Source of the DNA: Hyphomicrobiales bacterium
GTDB taxonomy: Bacteria > Pseudomonadota > Alphaproteobacteria > Rhizobiales > Rhizobiaceae
DNA length: 64,000 bases
NCBI GenBank assembly: GCA_900468065.1
Contig: UBTA01000055.1
Location: 19,663-83,662, forward strand
Direction: 5' to 3'
The notes beneath the pieces were generated by a model. That model was not told the origin of the DNA. It did no database searches and was given only the letters and a program-made list of their open reading frames with translations. Made by a program: the position numbers and the translations under genes. Shown here in pieces: positions 50,643 to 60,179 of the stretch (position 1 is its first letter; each line of letters begins with the position of its first letter).

Positions 50643-51908
50643 TTGGAACGGATTAGTGAGAAAAATCAAAATGACGGGGATGGCGCCCTCCAAAGAAGCC
50701 GGGGTATCGCCGCGCGCCTCTCCGTATCTGCTCGGAAGCTGAGATCCTCTACCTCCAATAGTAGTCAGCTATTCAAGGCGGTCGGATTGAAGCAACGTCT
50801 CAGCGAGCGATTATTCACTGTCGTATCAATTGGGTTGACAGTAATCATATTGCTCGGCAGCAATTCCCTGTCTGTGGTCTATTACGGCTTTCTTGCGAGC
50901 GATCAATACCAGTCTGAAGCGCGTTTCACCGTCCGTTCGGCTATGGCGGCACTTGGAAAGGATCAGCTTGGCAAGGTAACCGGGCTCCCTTCGGCTAAGA
51001 TTGTTCAAGATACACAGATCGTCACGAATTATATTCATAGTCGTGAAATTATCGACTTCTTGGAAAAGAAGGTCTCCGTACGCGCGGTCTATAGTAATCC
51101 TTCCATAGACTTCCGATCCCGGCTGGCAGATCACGCCAAGGCCGAAGACCTTCTCAAATACTGGGACAAGATGGTCACTGTGAAAGTCAGCCCTAGCAGC
51201 GGAATCATCACAGTATCCGTTAGAGCATTTTCACCAGGTGACGCCCAAAACATTCTCCGGGCAATTATATTAGCGTCCGAAGACATGGTTAACGATGTCA
51301 ACAAACGGATGTGGCAGGACGTAATCGCTACGGCTGAAGCCAATTTGAAAGGTGCGACAGAAAACCTACAAACTGCTCAGGCAAGCCTCCAATCCGCGCG
51401 CCAAAAGGCTGGTATTCTCGATGTTGCAAGCTCAGCCCAGTTGCTCACCAACTTAACCAGCACAATTCAGGCGGAAAAAATGAAACTGGAGCAGCAGTAC
51501 GATTCTAATCTCGCTAACGTTTCCTCGGAAGCTCCGCAAATGAAGGTCTTGCGCAACGAGATACTAAGTAAAGAAAAACAGCTAGCAACGCTCAACAGCC
51601 AGCTCGCTGGTACGAGTGATAGCAGTAAAAGCCTTGCAAACATTTCCGTCGATCTATCCCAGGCAGAGTTGAACGTATCGCTCGGACAGAAGCAGTTCGC
51701 CTCTAGCGTTGGGACGTTGGAGCAAGTACAATTCGTCAGCCGGCAGCAGCTTCTCTACCTCGACGCGTTCTTGCAGCCCACCTACGCCGATTCGTCAGAA
51801 TATCCCAAAAGGGGCTTCTGGATTGCTGCCATCGGTGCTCTCAGCTTGCTGCTTTGGGCAACGCTTCTTGGCATCCTGTCCATGCTACGGACCCAGTTGC
51901 TTCACTAG
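50643..51908 (+). CDS. Capsule polysaccharide export inner-membrane protein, KpsE/RkpR-like (copy 2)
   Basis: A 421-residue KpsE-type protein related to the gene at 48631. The first transmembrane helix (LTVIILLGSNSLSVVYYGF) is followed by the family motif LASDQYQSEARFTVRSAM. A coiled coil (about 215-345) and a second helix at the C-terminus (FWIAAIGALSLLLWATLLGIL) complete the pattern, including QPTYADSSEYPKRG before the last helix. The start is a TTG at 50643 with AGGAA 8 bp upstream. Two divergent KpsE-like proteins beside one ATPase is unusual and may reflect two chain-export machines or hetero-oligomers. Confidence 0.9.
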   Translation: MERISEKNQNDGDGALQRSRGIAARLSVSARKLRSSTSNSSQLFKAVGLKQRLSERLFTVVSIGLTVIILLGSNSLSVVYYGFLASDQYQSEARFTVRSAMAALGKDQLGKVTGLPSAKIVQDTQIVTNYIHSREIIDFLEKKVSVRAVYSNPSIDFRSRLADHAKAEDLLKYWDKMVTVKVSPSSGIITVSVRAFSPGDAQNILRAIILASEDMVNDVNKRMWQDVIATAEANLKGATENLQTAQASLQSARQKAGILDVASSAQLLTNLTSTIQAEKMKLEQQYDSNLANVSSEAPQMKVLRNEILSKEKQLATLNSQLAGTSDSSKSLANISVDLSQAELNVSLGQKQFASSVGTLEQVQFVSRQQLLYLDAFLQPTYADSSEYPKRGFWIAAIGALSLLLWATLLGILSMLRTQLLH

Positions 51909-51934
51909 TGAAAAGCCGACGACGCAAGCGAAAA

Positions 51935-52340
51935 CAGCATATACTGCCTCATTATTGGCGGGCGCGATTTCCGGCTCCCTTTCGTGGAATTCATTGGTGC
52001 ACGCCGTTGAGTGGATGCGTATCGGGCCTACGAGGGGAATGTGCGTGTCTATCTGGCCTGCGGGGTGACGGATATGCGGCGTGGCATTGATGCTATCGGC
52101 GCTGGTCAAGACGGCGATCAAGGAGGCACGGGGCTCCGGCGCGATCTTCGGCTTCCGCGGAAAACGCGCTGATCGGATTAAGCCTCTTTGGTGGGACGGT
52201 CAAAGGTTCAGCCTGTTCTACAAGATTTTGGAGCGCGGATACTTTCCCTGGCCGACGGCGAAAGAGGGCGTGGCGCACCTGACACAGCGCAGCTTTCGAT
52301 GCTCGTTGAGGGGTATCTCATCGGCTTTTGTTTGACGTCA
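51935..52340 (+). mobile_element. Decayed IS66-family element (tnpA tail and tnpB remnant)
   Basis: The AISGSLSWNSLVHAVEWM frame around 51960-52015 resembles the C-terminus of IS66 TnpA. It is directly followed by a degenerate tnpB. No complete terminal repeats or intact transposase remain. It separates the KpsE/KpsT genes from the large glycosyltransferase gene, and a further IS66 TnpC fragment lies at 46085-46331. Confidence 0.6.
52015..52335 (+). pseudogene. IS66 tnpB (IS66 Orf2-like) pseudogene
   Basis: Joining three frames gives the IS66 Orf2 pattern: VRVYLACGVTDMRRGID, then LSALVKTAIKEARGSGAIFG ... RIKPLWWDGQRFSLFYKI and ILERGYFPWPTAKEGVAHLT, then a third frame AQLSMLVEGYLIG. Short deletions near 52090 and 52285 break the frame. 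The middle segment is well preserved and diagnostic. The product would be truncated and inactive. Confidence 0.78.
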
Positions 52341-52400
52341 CTCTTTCTGGGACAGGCGCTGTAACGTATGTTGTGCCGCAAGATTCTTGAAGGATAATCC

Positions 52401-54596
52401 ATGAAGCTGAAAGTCGTTGAGATTAGTGACCTGCGCAAGCCGGATGATGTTTCCAACCACATTTGGGAGAGCGTAGGAGACGATCCCGCCTTTTTGATAA
52501 CTTTTCCATGCTTCAGAGACCGCTATATTCTCGTTTTCATAGAGGCCCTAGACGGTGAGATTGATCCAAGGATCTATATAAACAAGGGAACCGGCTTTCG
52601 TGAAGCCAATTCTATCGCATTCTCCTCAGGTCAAGCATTTTTGATCACAGCGGATATAGGTCACATCGGCTCAATCTGTTCGCTGCGCGTCGATCCAGCA
52701 ACTTTCGATACCCGTTTTCGTTTTAGGGCGCAGTCATTTTCGTCAGCTCAAGCGATGCGCGATTGCCTTAAAAGGGAAACCAGCAACAATCCATCCTACC
52801 AAGAGATCGCTCTCGGGAAAATTCCGCGGTTCTGGAAAACCTTCTCTCGTATTTTCAAGAGCAAGCGTCGACGCAGCCATGTGGAGCGATATGCAGAAGC
52901 AAATTATCGTCTCGCAAGCGAAACCCCAGACATCTCTTCTGTGCGCGTTAACGGACTTTGGATAAGTATCATTGTGCCGGTTTATAACGCTCCAACACGC
53001 TATCTCGACGACCTTTTGCTATCGTTTGAAAATCAAAATGACAAGAACGCTGAACTCATTTTAAGTGATGACGGCTCCACATCACCGGAAACGCAGCTGT
53101 GGTTTGAGAGACAGAAGCAGCGAAAAAACGTTATGCTGATCGTCAACCGCCGCAATGGGGGTATTGCGGCCGCGACCAATACCGGACTGCGGGCAGCGAA
53201 AGGATCTTGGATTACATTTCTGGATCATGACGATGTGATCGCGCCTTATGCATTGAAGATGATAAGACAGACACTGGAGCAAAATCCTACGGCACGTTTT
53301 CTCTACACGGACGAACTTATCGTGGACGACAATTTACGTATCACAGGCGCGCTTCTTAAGCCCGCCTACGATTCGGTTCTTCTGGATGGTGTGAACTACA
53401 TCAACCATTTTTCGCTCTACAGGCGTTCGCGCCTTGAGGAGATCAATTACATCCGTGAAGGATTTGACGGGTCACAGGACTACGATCTCCTGCTCCGGTA
53501 TCTTGATGGACTGTCAAACGAGCATATTCTCCATCTGCCCTACCCTGCTTACTGGTGGCGGCGTACCGGGAAAACCTTCTCGAGTACGTACATTGACAAG
53601 GCGACCACAAATGCCAGACGCGCGCTTGTCGAACGATTTACGAGAAAGGGCCAAAAAGTAGACGCGGGACCAGCGTTAACCGACACGCTCCATAAGATCA
53701 CGTTTTCACGTCAACCACATGAGTGGCCGAAAGTCTCAGTCATTATTCCCAATAAAGACAGCTACGAATTAATTTCGCAGATCCTTGGAGACTTATTTCA
53801 GAAGACGGATTATCCAGATTTTGAAGTCGTTATAATTGATAACGGCACTAAGGATAATGACGTCATTGCGCTTTATAGGAGCTACGCTTCAAAGGAGACC
53901 AACTTCTTTGTTCATATCAGCGACGAAGATTTTAATTTCTCTCGCGCTGTTAATAAAGGAATAGCGGTTGCGAAGGGAGAGCATTTCCTGTTGCTGAACA
54001 ACGATATTGAGATCATCGAACCGGGCTGGTTGAAGGAAATGGTATCCTGCCTCGCCTATGAGAAAACTGGTATCGTTGGCGCAAAGCTGCTGTATCCAAA
54101 TAAGAAGATGCAGCATGCGGGCGTAATTGCCGGATTCGGCGGCCTTGCCGGCCATTGGTACCTGAATAAGCCCGCCAATTATGGAGGCCCAATGAACCGC
54201 CTTCATGTTCGCAATTCGATGACCTGTGTCACGGCGGCGTCAATGCTGATCTCCGGTGATTGTGCTAAATCCGTCGGTGCTTGGGACGAGGAAAATTTTG
54301 TGATAGCGTATAATGATGTTGACTATTGCCTACGAGCTTACAACGCGGGATTTCGCGTTGTCTGGACTCCATTCGCTTGCTTCTATCATCACGAATCCGC
54401 CACTCGCGGCAGCGATGCGGAGGGAGAGAAACAGAAACGTTTCGAGCGAGAAAAAAGCAATCTACGCCGAATCCACAACACCACCGACTTCATTGATCCC
54501 GCGCTTAACCCTGCTTATAGTCGCAATAAGTCTGATCCTGATATTATCGTACCTAGCTCGATTGCGACGCCCCGGACATTCTGGCCCGCATCCTGA
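52401..54596 (+). CDS. Two-domain family 2 glycosyltransferase
   Basis: A 731-residue cytoplasmic protein. After an N-terminal region of about 185 residues of unclear function comes a first GT2 domain (ISIIVPVYNAPTRYLDDLLLS; ILSDDGST; ITFLDHDDV). A second GT2 domain starts near 445 (VSVIIPNKDSYELISQIL; VIIDNGT; LLLNNDIEI; CVTAASMLISGD; NDVDYCLRAYNAGFRVVW). Such tandem rhamnosyl/galactosyl-type transferases can add two different sugars. The ATG at 52401 has AAGGA upstream. It follows the IS66 remnant and has visibly lower GC than the catabolic genes upstream. Confidence 0.92.
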   Translation: MKLKVVEISDLRKPDDVSNHIWESVGDDPAFLITFPCFRDRYILVFIEALDGEIDPRIYINKGTGFREANSIAFSSGQAFLITADIGHIGSICSLRVDPATFDTRFRFRAQSFSSAQAMRDCLKRETSNNPSYQEIALGKIPRFWKTFSRIFKSKRRRSHVERYAEANYRLASETPDISSVRVNGLWISIIVPVYNAPTRYLDDLLLSFENQNDKNAELILSDDGSTSPETQLWFERQKQRKNVMLIVNRRNGGIAAATNTGLRAAKGSWITFLDHDDVIAPYALKMIRQTLEQNPTARFLYTDELIVDDNLRITGALLKPAYDSVLLDGVNYINHFSLYRRSRLEEINYIREGFDGSQDYDLLLRYLDGLSNEHILHLPYPAYWWRRTGKTFSSTYIDKATTNARRALVERFTRKGQKVDAGPALTDTLHKITFSRQPHEWPKVSVIIPNKDSYELISQILGDLFQKTDYPDFEVVIIDNGTKDNDVIALYRSYASKETNFFVHISDEDFNFSRAVNKGIAVAKGEHFLLLNNDIEIIEPGWLKEMVSCLAYEKTGIVGAKLLYPNKKMQHAGVIAGFGGLAGHWYLNKPANYGGPMNRLHVRNSMTCVTAASMLISGDCAKSVGAWDEENFVIAYNDVDYCLRAYNAGFRVVWTPFACFYHHESATRGSDAEGEKQKRFEREKSNLRRIHNTTDFIDPALNPAYSRNKSDPDIIVPSSIATPRTFWPAS

Positions 54597-54683
54597 AATT
54601 CACTCGGGTGACCGAAGCAGGGCGCGGAAGGCTTGAGGCTTGGGCCCGTGCTTTCTTTTACTTGCGCAATGTCGGGGGACGTC

Positions 54684-55391
54684 TCAATAACGGTCGGTTG
54701 ATTCAACGGAGGCGATCTCAGAAATTTCCCGCAGCCTCTCTAATCGACGTCTCGATATAAGCTGATCCTCGGTCAGATCGGAAGGATTTTTGAACGTCGT
54801 GGATCCGTGAGTGAGTGCATTTACATAGTCGTCCCGCTTGAGGTGAATTCGGTCCGGATAGGTTGGTGAGTGGGTTTCGTTTTTAACGAATACTGCTACG
54901 AAATCATTCCATTGGTCTTTTTTCCGGAGTGTAATAAACGACTCGAGCAGAGCGGTATTATATCCACAACGGCGCGCCCAATTCTGGAGCGCTATGCCGC
55001 TGTCGGGATAAAACCGCCAGCAATCAACCGGATAGCGATGAACCCCCCCGTTTGAGGGTACGTTGATGTAAAGTAGGCCGTTAGGCTTCAATATCCTTAA
55101 TGCTTCGTTGAAAGCCAACCAGAAAAATTCAGAGTGTTCGAAGCAAGAGGATGAAACAACCACGTCGGCAAATTCGTCGTCAACAGGAAGAGCGTAGGGA
55201 TCTGTAATCACAATATCAACACCCCGCCCTTTGGCGAAATCAAGGCCGATATACTCACAATCATTCGGTGCATTGACGCGAATGGTTCCATTGACGTTCT
55301 GCGAGCCAATTTCAACAATCTTTAAGTTTAAGCGTCCTTGCATATAGATATCAAAAAAATATTTTGAATTCTCAAGCGCAGTGTCGTGCAT
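54684..55391 (-). CDS. SAM-dependent methyltransferase (class I)
   Basis: A 235-residue methyltransferase. Motif I is LKIVEIGSQNVNGTIRV (near residue 25), motif II EYIGLDFAKGRGVDIV, and motif IV region FADVVVSSSCFEHSEFFWLAFNEALRILKPNGLLYINVPS. It lies on the minus strand opposite to the glycosyltransferase genes on both sides. Probably glycan- or sugar-directed given context; the acceptor cannot be determined. The 172-bp gap to the next gene (55392-55563) holds nothing recognised. Confidence 0.87.
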   Translation of the reverse strand: MHDTALENSKYFFDIYMQGRLNLKIVEIGSQNVNGTIRVNAPNDCEYIGLDFAKGRGVDIVITDPYALPVDDEFADVVVSSSCFEHSEFFWLAFNEALRILKPNGLLYINVPSNGGVHRYPVDCWRFYPDSGIALQNWARRCGYNTALLESFITLRKKDQWNDFVAVFVKNETHSPTYPDRIHLKRDDYVNALTHGSTTFKNPSDLTEDQLISRRRLERLREISEIASVESTDRY

Positions 55392-55563
55392 ATGGATTTC
55401 TCAATTCTTTCAAGTTGTAAAGATGACCGCTAGATGTAGACGGGGTGCCAGTTCAATATTAGCACTGAAGAAGTTGCACCATCTTTTTGGTATCTACTTT
55501 CCGCATCGCAACATAGATGCCAAATACCCACCTTGCGTTCGAGGTGGCAAGTGTCGATGATTC

Positions 55564-55857
55564 CTAGCTTGTTTCAATTATAGTAGAGAGATGCGTCGCA
55601 CGAGCCCGTTCTTCAGTATCTGGCAACGGTGATCCATCGACCGTTTGGGGAAGAACCACTTTATGTCCCTCGATCATCCAGACATAATTAGCGACTTTAT
55701 AGGTTGCGGCATATTGATGCTCCCCGGAGTGTAGCGCCATCAACCCAGCCTTCCACGCTTCGTACTCGGTATCGTCGACTTCGTTCGACAAAACTATATC
55801 ATAGGGGCCTATCTGCCACTTGCGAACGCCGTGCTTTTTCACCTCGAGGGATATCAT
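55564..55857 (-). CDS. Small protein of unknown function downstream of the tail-fibre-like gene
   Basis: A 97-residue protein with no signal peptide or family match. It is beta-rich in appearance, with VKKHGVRKWQIGPYDIVLSN and VANYVWMIEGHKVVLPQTVDG, and ends in a charged tail. The start is 12 bp downstream of the stop of the 545-residue gene on the same strand, so the two are probably co-transcribed. It may be a chaperone, immunity-like or accessory partner, but there is no direct evidence. Confidence 0.65.
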   Translation of the reverse strand: MISLEVKKHGVRKWQIGPYDIVLSNEVDDTEYEAWKAGLMALHSGEHQYAATYKVANYVWMIEGHKVVLPQTVDGSPLPDTEERARATHLSTIIETS

Positions 55858-55869
55858 CCGCGCTACTCT

Positions 55870-57507
55870 CTACCGGCTCATGAATTCATATACGAATGAT
55901 TTGGCACCGCCTAGACGGTTTTCAAGTTGGATCACACCATGATTACAGCTAATCGTTAACGAGCCGTCTTTGCCTGTCTCTCCATTCAGGGCGGAAGTCG
56001 TAAGCATGACATGCGGGCCATTGATACCCGCTGCTTTACAGATGTGTGTTCCGCTGGCGCGGAAAAAAACTGTTGCCCATGCGTCATCCATGTTTTCTGC
56101 AAAAATCCGAACAATGCCGCCGCTTTTGGATGGTGGGATGATTTCGGCGACCGTGTGGTTTGCGACCGTGATCGAACCGGACCTGAAGGCCTGCGCGAGC
56201 AGTTTGCCAGCGTTATCAACCTCGAAGATAATAGTCAGATCGATATTGTTGCGCACGCCTTGGAACATAGCTCCGACTCCACCACCGTGGGTCTGGAATG
56301 ATGCCACCGTTGGCAAAAGTGGCCCGCCGGTCCCGCCGCGAACCTGAAATCCATACCTGGGATCATTGGTTTCACCGATCTTTGCACCGGCAGCTTGGAA
56401 GGCTCCGTTTGTCTTCCCGTCGACGTGGCCGCGCACCGCGACCGCATCGCCGCTGGTTCGGCCGTTGCCATAGACTGTCCCAAGCAGGCCAGTTAACAAA
56501 CCCGTGTGCGTCCCGCCATATACGCTTTCTGCAAATCCATAAATAGCTCGGATGTTAGCCTGACCGGCCGTCGCATAAACACGCCCTTTGATGCCTCGGA
56601 CGGCGCCAATAACGTTGTTTTGATCGGTACCCAAATCGAAACTGTATGCGCGAAGCTCTAATTCGGGGAGTGCGACTTCCTGATCGGGCACGAACCCGCT
56701 AACGTGATGGACATATTGGCGAGCTTCAACGGAGGCGACACTTTGACCAAGATCATAAAGATTGTGAACGCGTACACTACGGTTGGACTGTATTGAGGTC
56801 TCCGGCAACGAAAATACACCACTCCGAAGGACGACACCCTTCATATCTGCCGGCAGTTTGGTCGAGTAGTTTCGAACATCCCAGGTAATTGCCTTATTGG
56901 CGATGTCGAGCGAACTGCCATCCAGCGCCGAAAAGTCACCATCTGGCAAAACAATCACACCACCTCCAGCAGGTAACGTGTCGACGGCCGTCTGAAAAGC
57001 TCTTAACATGGTCTCGGCGGGAGCCGCTGAGAATGAACCGAGTTTGGAAATGTCTATTTCTACTGAGGCGGGTATGACATCGAACTTTATATCTGACTGA
57101 TCAGGAATAATCCGGCCTTCTGACCGTACAACTGCTTCCATGGGTCCGCTGCTGCCGTTTGCAACCCATACCCTCGTGCCGCGGACAAGATCCCCGCTTT
57201 TGCTGAGGTCCTCTGCACGCGGCCATTTCCCTGCTCTAGCAATATATATTCCGTTTTCCACCGCATTATCTTGATCTTTGACTAGTATCCGATCACCGGC
57301 TCTCAATTGCACCCCATTGATGAGCGGGAAACCTTCTAGCCCGATATGAGCGATGGTCGCAACTCGGCAGGGACTTTTGATAGCGTCGGACTGATCGACA
57401 GCAGCGAGACCCTCCCTGCTGCCTGCCATGGAGTCAGATGATGAGAAGCCCAGAACGCCGACCACGCGTAGAAAAATGCGCCTGCTGAAAATGCCGTGAG
57501 TAGTCAT
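55870..57507 (-). CDS. Tat-exported protein with phage tail-fibre-like and beta-helix-like segments
   Basis: A 545-residue protein. A twin-arginine-like leader (FSRRIFLRVVGVLGF) is at residues 8-22. Residues about 45-125 (VATIAHIGLEGFPLINGVQL; AGDRILVKDQDNAVENGIY; DLVRGTRVWVANGSSG) closely follow a segment widespread in phage tail fibres and tail spikes. Near residue 160, AFQTAVDTLPAGGGVIVLPD resembles the entry of pectate-lyase-like beta-helices. The rest is repetitive and glycine-rich without a named family. An exported polysaccharide-binding or -cleaving protein is inferred from context; nothing proves catalysis. Confidence 0.75.
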   Translation of the reverse strand: MTTHGIFSRRIFLRVVGVLGFSSSDSMAGSREGLAAVDQSDAIKSPCRVATIAHIGLEGFPLINGVQLRAGDRILVKDQDNAVENGIYIARAGKWPRAEDLSKSGDLVRGTRVWVANGSSGPMEAVVRSEGRIIPDQSDIKFDVIPASVEIDISKLGSFSAAPAETMLRAFQTAVDTLPAGGGVIVLPDGDFSALDGSSLDIANKAITWDVRNYSTKLPADMKGVVLRSGVFSLPETSIQSNRSVRVHNLYDLGQSVASVEARQYVHHVSGFVPDQEVALPELELRAYSFDLGTDQNNVIGAVRGIKGRVYATAGQANIRAIYGFAESVYGGTHTGLLTGLLGTVYGNGRTSGDAVAVRGHVDGKTNGAFQAAGAKIGETNDPRYGFQVRGGTGGPLLPTVASFQTHGGGVGAMFQGVRNNIDLTIIFEVDNAGKLLAQAFRSGSITVANHTVAEIIPPSKSGGIVRIFAENMDDAWATVFFRASGTHICKAAGINGPHVMLTTSALNGETGKDGSLTISCNHGVIQLENRLGGAKSFVYEFMSR

Positions 57508-57649
57508 TGAAGCCTTCCCTACCGCAATCTAAGAAACGGCCTCAAACAAATGCACCTGTTCGACTGGACTGCATCCGAAAACGTTACGGCGCCCCTGATG
57601 ACCGACGGGTAGTCTACAATCATGAGGTAACTGGTACGTTAGACGTTAG

Positions 57650-58318
57650 TCAAATCTTTTCCAGCAGCATCCAGAAATACTGAGATCCTTCTCCGCGGGT
57701 GTCTATCACCTTGAAACCAGCTGAGTTGGCTAGGGCCTGCCCGTCATCCTTTGTGTAATGTGGCCCCCACGCCCAGTGTTTCGGGTCCGGATTTCGAAGT
57801 CCGCGAACCTGCACCTTAAATAGGCCACCATGTTTCAAGGCGCGAGAAACCTGACGAAATGAATGCAGAACCGCTTCCTCGGTCGGAAAGTGCTGATAGA
57901 CGATATACGAGAAGGCAAAATCAACGCTGTTGGGAAAAAGCGGGACGTCCTGTCCATTGCTTTCCAAAAAGATTACGTTTTTCGCATCTACAAAGGCGCG
58001 AGCTTTTTCGAGCATGGTCCTCGAGATATCTAATGCCGCAATATTCATAAAGTGCCTGGCAAGTGTTCGGGTGATGCGGCCCGAACCACAGCCGATTTCA
58101 AGAAGATTTCTCTCGGAAAGGACCCCTAGTCTCTCCATTAGGGAGCGATCGTTGAGAATATGCTCATCGACGTCTTCCTTGCCGCTTGCCTCGTATTCCT
58201 CGTCCGATTGCTCATGATTAACTGAGCGCACGTAGTAGCGGTCATTTTCCTGTGCAAGTACATCCCATTTTTTTTTGTGCTGGGTCAGAATGCTACCTTC
58301 TTCTACAACTCCGCTCAT
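57650..58318 (-). CDS. SAM-dependent methyltransferase (class I)
   Basis: A 222-residue methyltransferase. Motif I is NLLEIGCGSGRITRTLARH (near residue 70), motif II MNIAALDISRTMLEKAR, and motif IV region VDFAFSYIVYQHFPTEEAVLHSF is followed by RALKHGGLFKVQVRG. The N-terminal 60 residues are charged. It is the third minus-strand gene inside the island. The product probably modifies a sugar; specificity is unknown. The 234 bp between it and the divergent gene at 58553 should hold both promoters, but none was clear. Confidence 0.88.
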   Translation of the reverse strand: MSGVVEEGSILTQHKKKWDVLAQENDRYYVRSVNHEQSDEEYEASGKEDVDEHILNDRSLMERLGVLSERNLLEIGCGSGRITRTLARHFMNIAALDISRTMLEKARAFVDAKNVIFLESNGQDVPLFPNSVDFAFSYIVYQHFPTEEAVLHSFRQVSRALKHGGLFKVQVRGLRNPDPKHWAWGPHYTKDDGQALANSAGFKVIDTRGEGSQYFWMLLEKI

Positions 58319-58552
58319 TAATAAGACCCTGGATTTGAATTAGGAAGGGCAACTAACACGCCCGTAGGGGTGATACAACATGCTAGCCGCGCAGAAAATG
58401 AGGTTTTCTCGGTTGGTGTGCCTATCCCACATATTTTGAGCCACGATCCTATTTTGCGTGCGGCGAAGTGTAGTTATCCCAACATTGTCGAGAGCGATAT
58501 GCTGTCCACAGCGCCAACTTGAATCAGCCTTCATTTTCCAATAAAGCAAGAT

Positions 58553-60160
58553 TTGAATATTGATTTTGGTCGGGGCACAAGCGTGGTATCAATGATGGAT
58601 GGTGACGGCCTGAAGCCGACAACAGAGGTGCTTTCTTCAAAAAGTTTTTGGGAATACGCCGCCCGGCCAGTCGTTTTCATGCGGCCGCAATACCTCGCCA
58701 AGTCTGGCTGGCACGAGCACGTCCCATTTGCTTTTTGGCTAATTGAGGCTCACCGCCCTCGTTGTGTCGTTGAGTTAGGTTGCCACTACGGTGTTTCATA
58801 TTTTGCATTTTGCCAAGCCGTACAGGCAATCGGCCTTGATACGCGGTGTTATGGAGTCGACACTTGGAAAGGCGATAATCATGCTGGCCTTTACGATGAA
58901 TCTGTTTTTCGTGAAGTTGATGCGCACAACAGTGCCCTGTACTCCGGGTTCTCTCGACTTGTCAGAAGCACTTTTGATCAGGCCCTAGACCATTTTTCCG
59001 ATGGCGAGATTGATCTTCTCCACATTGATGGCCACCATTCCTTTGAATCTGTTCTGCATGATTTTGAGAGTTGGCTGCCGAAATTGTCTGATCGCGCAAT
59101 CGTTGTCATGCATGACACAAATGTGCGGGAGCGGGGCTTTGGAGTTTATCAACTTTTTGAGAAGTTACGGGGTCGGTACCCTGGGTTTGACTTCCTGCAC
59201 GGTCATGGACTAGGCATCTTGGGCACGGGCTCAAATTATGACGCCGACATCAAAAGGCTTTTCAGTCTCAACACTGGCGCGGACCGGTTGCCTTTTCAGG
59301 AATTGTTTTCCCGCATGGGCCGCTCTTGCGCTGATGCTTACTGGGCGAAACAGCATGAAATCTCGCTCGCTGAACAAAAGAAAAACAACCAAGCCTATAA
59401 GAACACCGTCGATGAACTCGAGAAGAAAGTGGACGCGAAAAACGCCGACCTTATGCGCGAAAGAGCTGAGCGCGAAAAAGTTGGTACGGCTATGTCAGAG
59501 CTTGTAAAAAACTCCGATCTTGCTCGCAACCTGTTAGGCGCCAAGGATTTGGAGTTACAGCGTGAGCGCGCCGAACACGAAATCGCGATCGAGCAGAAGA
59601 TGCGACTGGAGGGACGTCTCGAAGCTGCCGCTCTTGCCCAAGAAGAACTGAAACGGCGGCTCGACGATGCCAAAGCTGAGCTCGAACAGAAAACAGTAGA
59701 CGCTAAACACGCGGACGACGCCCGTAAACTCGTCGAAAGCCAATTTTCGGGGATGAACGAACGATTTGACGAGCTGAAATCTCGCAGCAAAGAGCGCTTC
59801 GAGGAGATAGCCACACTGACAGAAATGCTGCTGGTACGTGACAGAGTACTAGATGGTTCCCAAATATTGAAACGGGAAGCGTTATTGGTCATTGGGAAAT
59901 ACGTGCAGCTTATGTTAGGGAAGCCGTCGTTCTCGTTCATTGATAGATGGCGTGAAAGGCGCCTGGCACGTCGTTTGGTGAAACTCGGTCTTTTCAACCC
60001 GATATGGTACTTGCAGATTTACGAGGATGTTGCCAAGGGAGGCATAGATCCAGCGTATCACTATGTTAGATACGGTAGCAAAGAGGGGCGCAGCCCTAAT
60101 GGTAGCTTGAATGAGATTCAAGCCTCGTTTACTCCAGAAGAGCCCAGAAACGAATTTTAA
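58553..60160 (+). CDS. Methyltransferase / coiled-coil / WY-motif fusion protein
   Basis: A 535-residue three-part protein. Residues about 40-235 are a class I methyltransferase (CVVELGCHYGVSYFAF; CYGVDTWKGD; IDLLHIDGHHSFESV; AIVVMHDTNVRERGFG), similar to cephalosporin-hydroxylase/CmcI-like glycan methylases. Residues about 265-425 are a long coiled coil rich in Glu, Lys, Arg and Ala. A short C-terminal module (FNPIWYLQIYEDVAKGGIDP, then HYVRYGSKEGRSP) follows. The start is TTG 58553 or ATG 58592. The layout recalls WbdD-type chain terminators, where a coiled coil measures glycan length, but no kinase domain is present. Confidence 0.85.
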   Translation: MNIDFGRGTSVVSMMDGDGLKPTTEVLSSKSFWEYAARPVVFMRPQYLAKSGWHEHVPFAFWLIEAHRPRCVVELGCHYGVSYFAFCQAVQAIGLDTRCYGVDTWKGDNHAGLYDESVFREVDAHNSALYSGFSRLVRSTFDQALDHFSDGEIDLLHIDGHHSFESVLHDFESWLPKLSDRAIVVMHDTNVRERGFGVYQLFEKLRGRYPGFDFLHGHGLGILGTGSNYDADIKRLFSLNTGADRLPFQELFSRMGRSCADAYWAKQHEISLAEQKKNNQAYKNTVDELEKKVDAKNADLMRERAEREKVGTAMSELVKNSDLARNLLGAKDLELQRERAEHEIAIEQKMRLEGRLEAAALAQEELKRRLDDAKAELEQKTVDAKHADDARKLVESQFSGMNERFDELKSRSKERFEEIATLTEMLLVRDRVLDGSQILKREALLVIGKYVQLMLGKPSFSFIDRWRERRLARRLVKLGLFNPIWYLQIYEDVAKGGIDPAYHYVRYGSKEGRSPNGSLNEIQASFTPEEPRNEF

Positions 60161-60179
60161 ACTTTACGGAGCCTGTTTA

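Noticed and set aside
49882..52400. Search for a KpsM/Wzm permease near the KpsT-like ATPase
   Set aside because: No reading frame with the needed six membrane helices exists here or elsewhere in the island.
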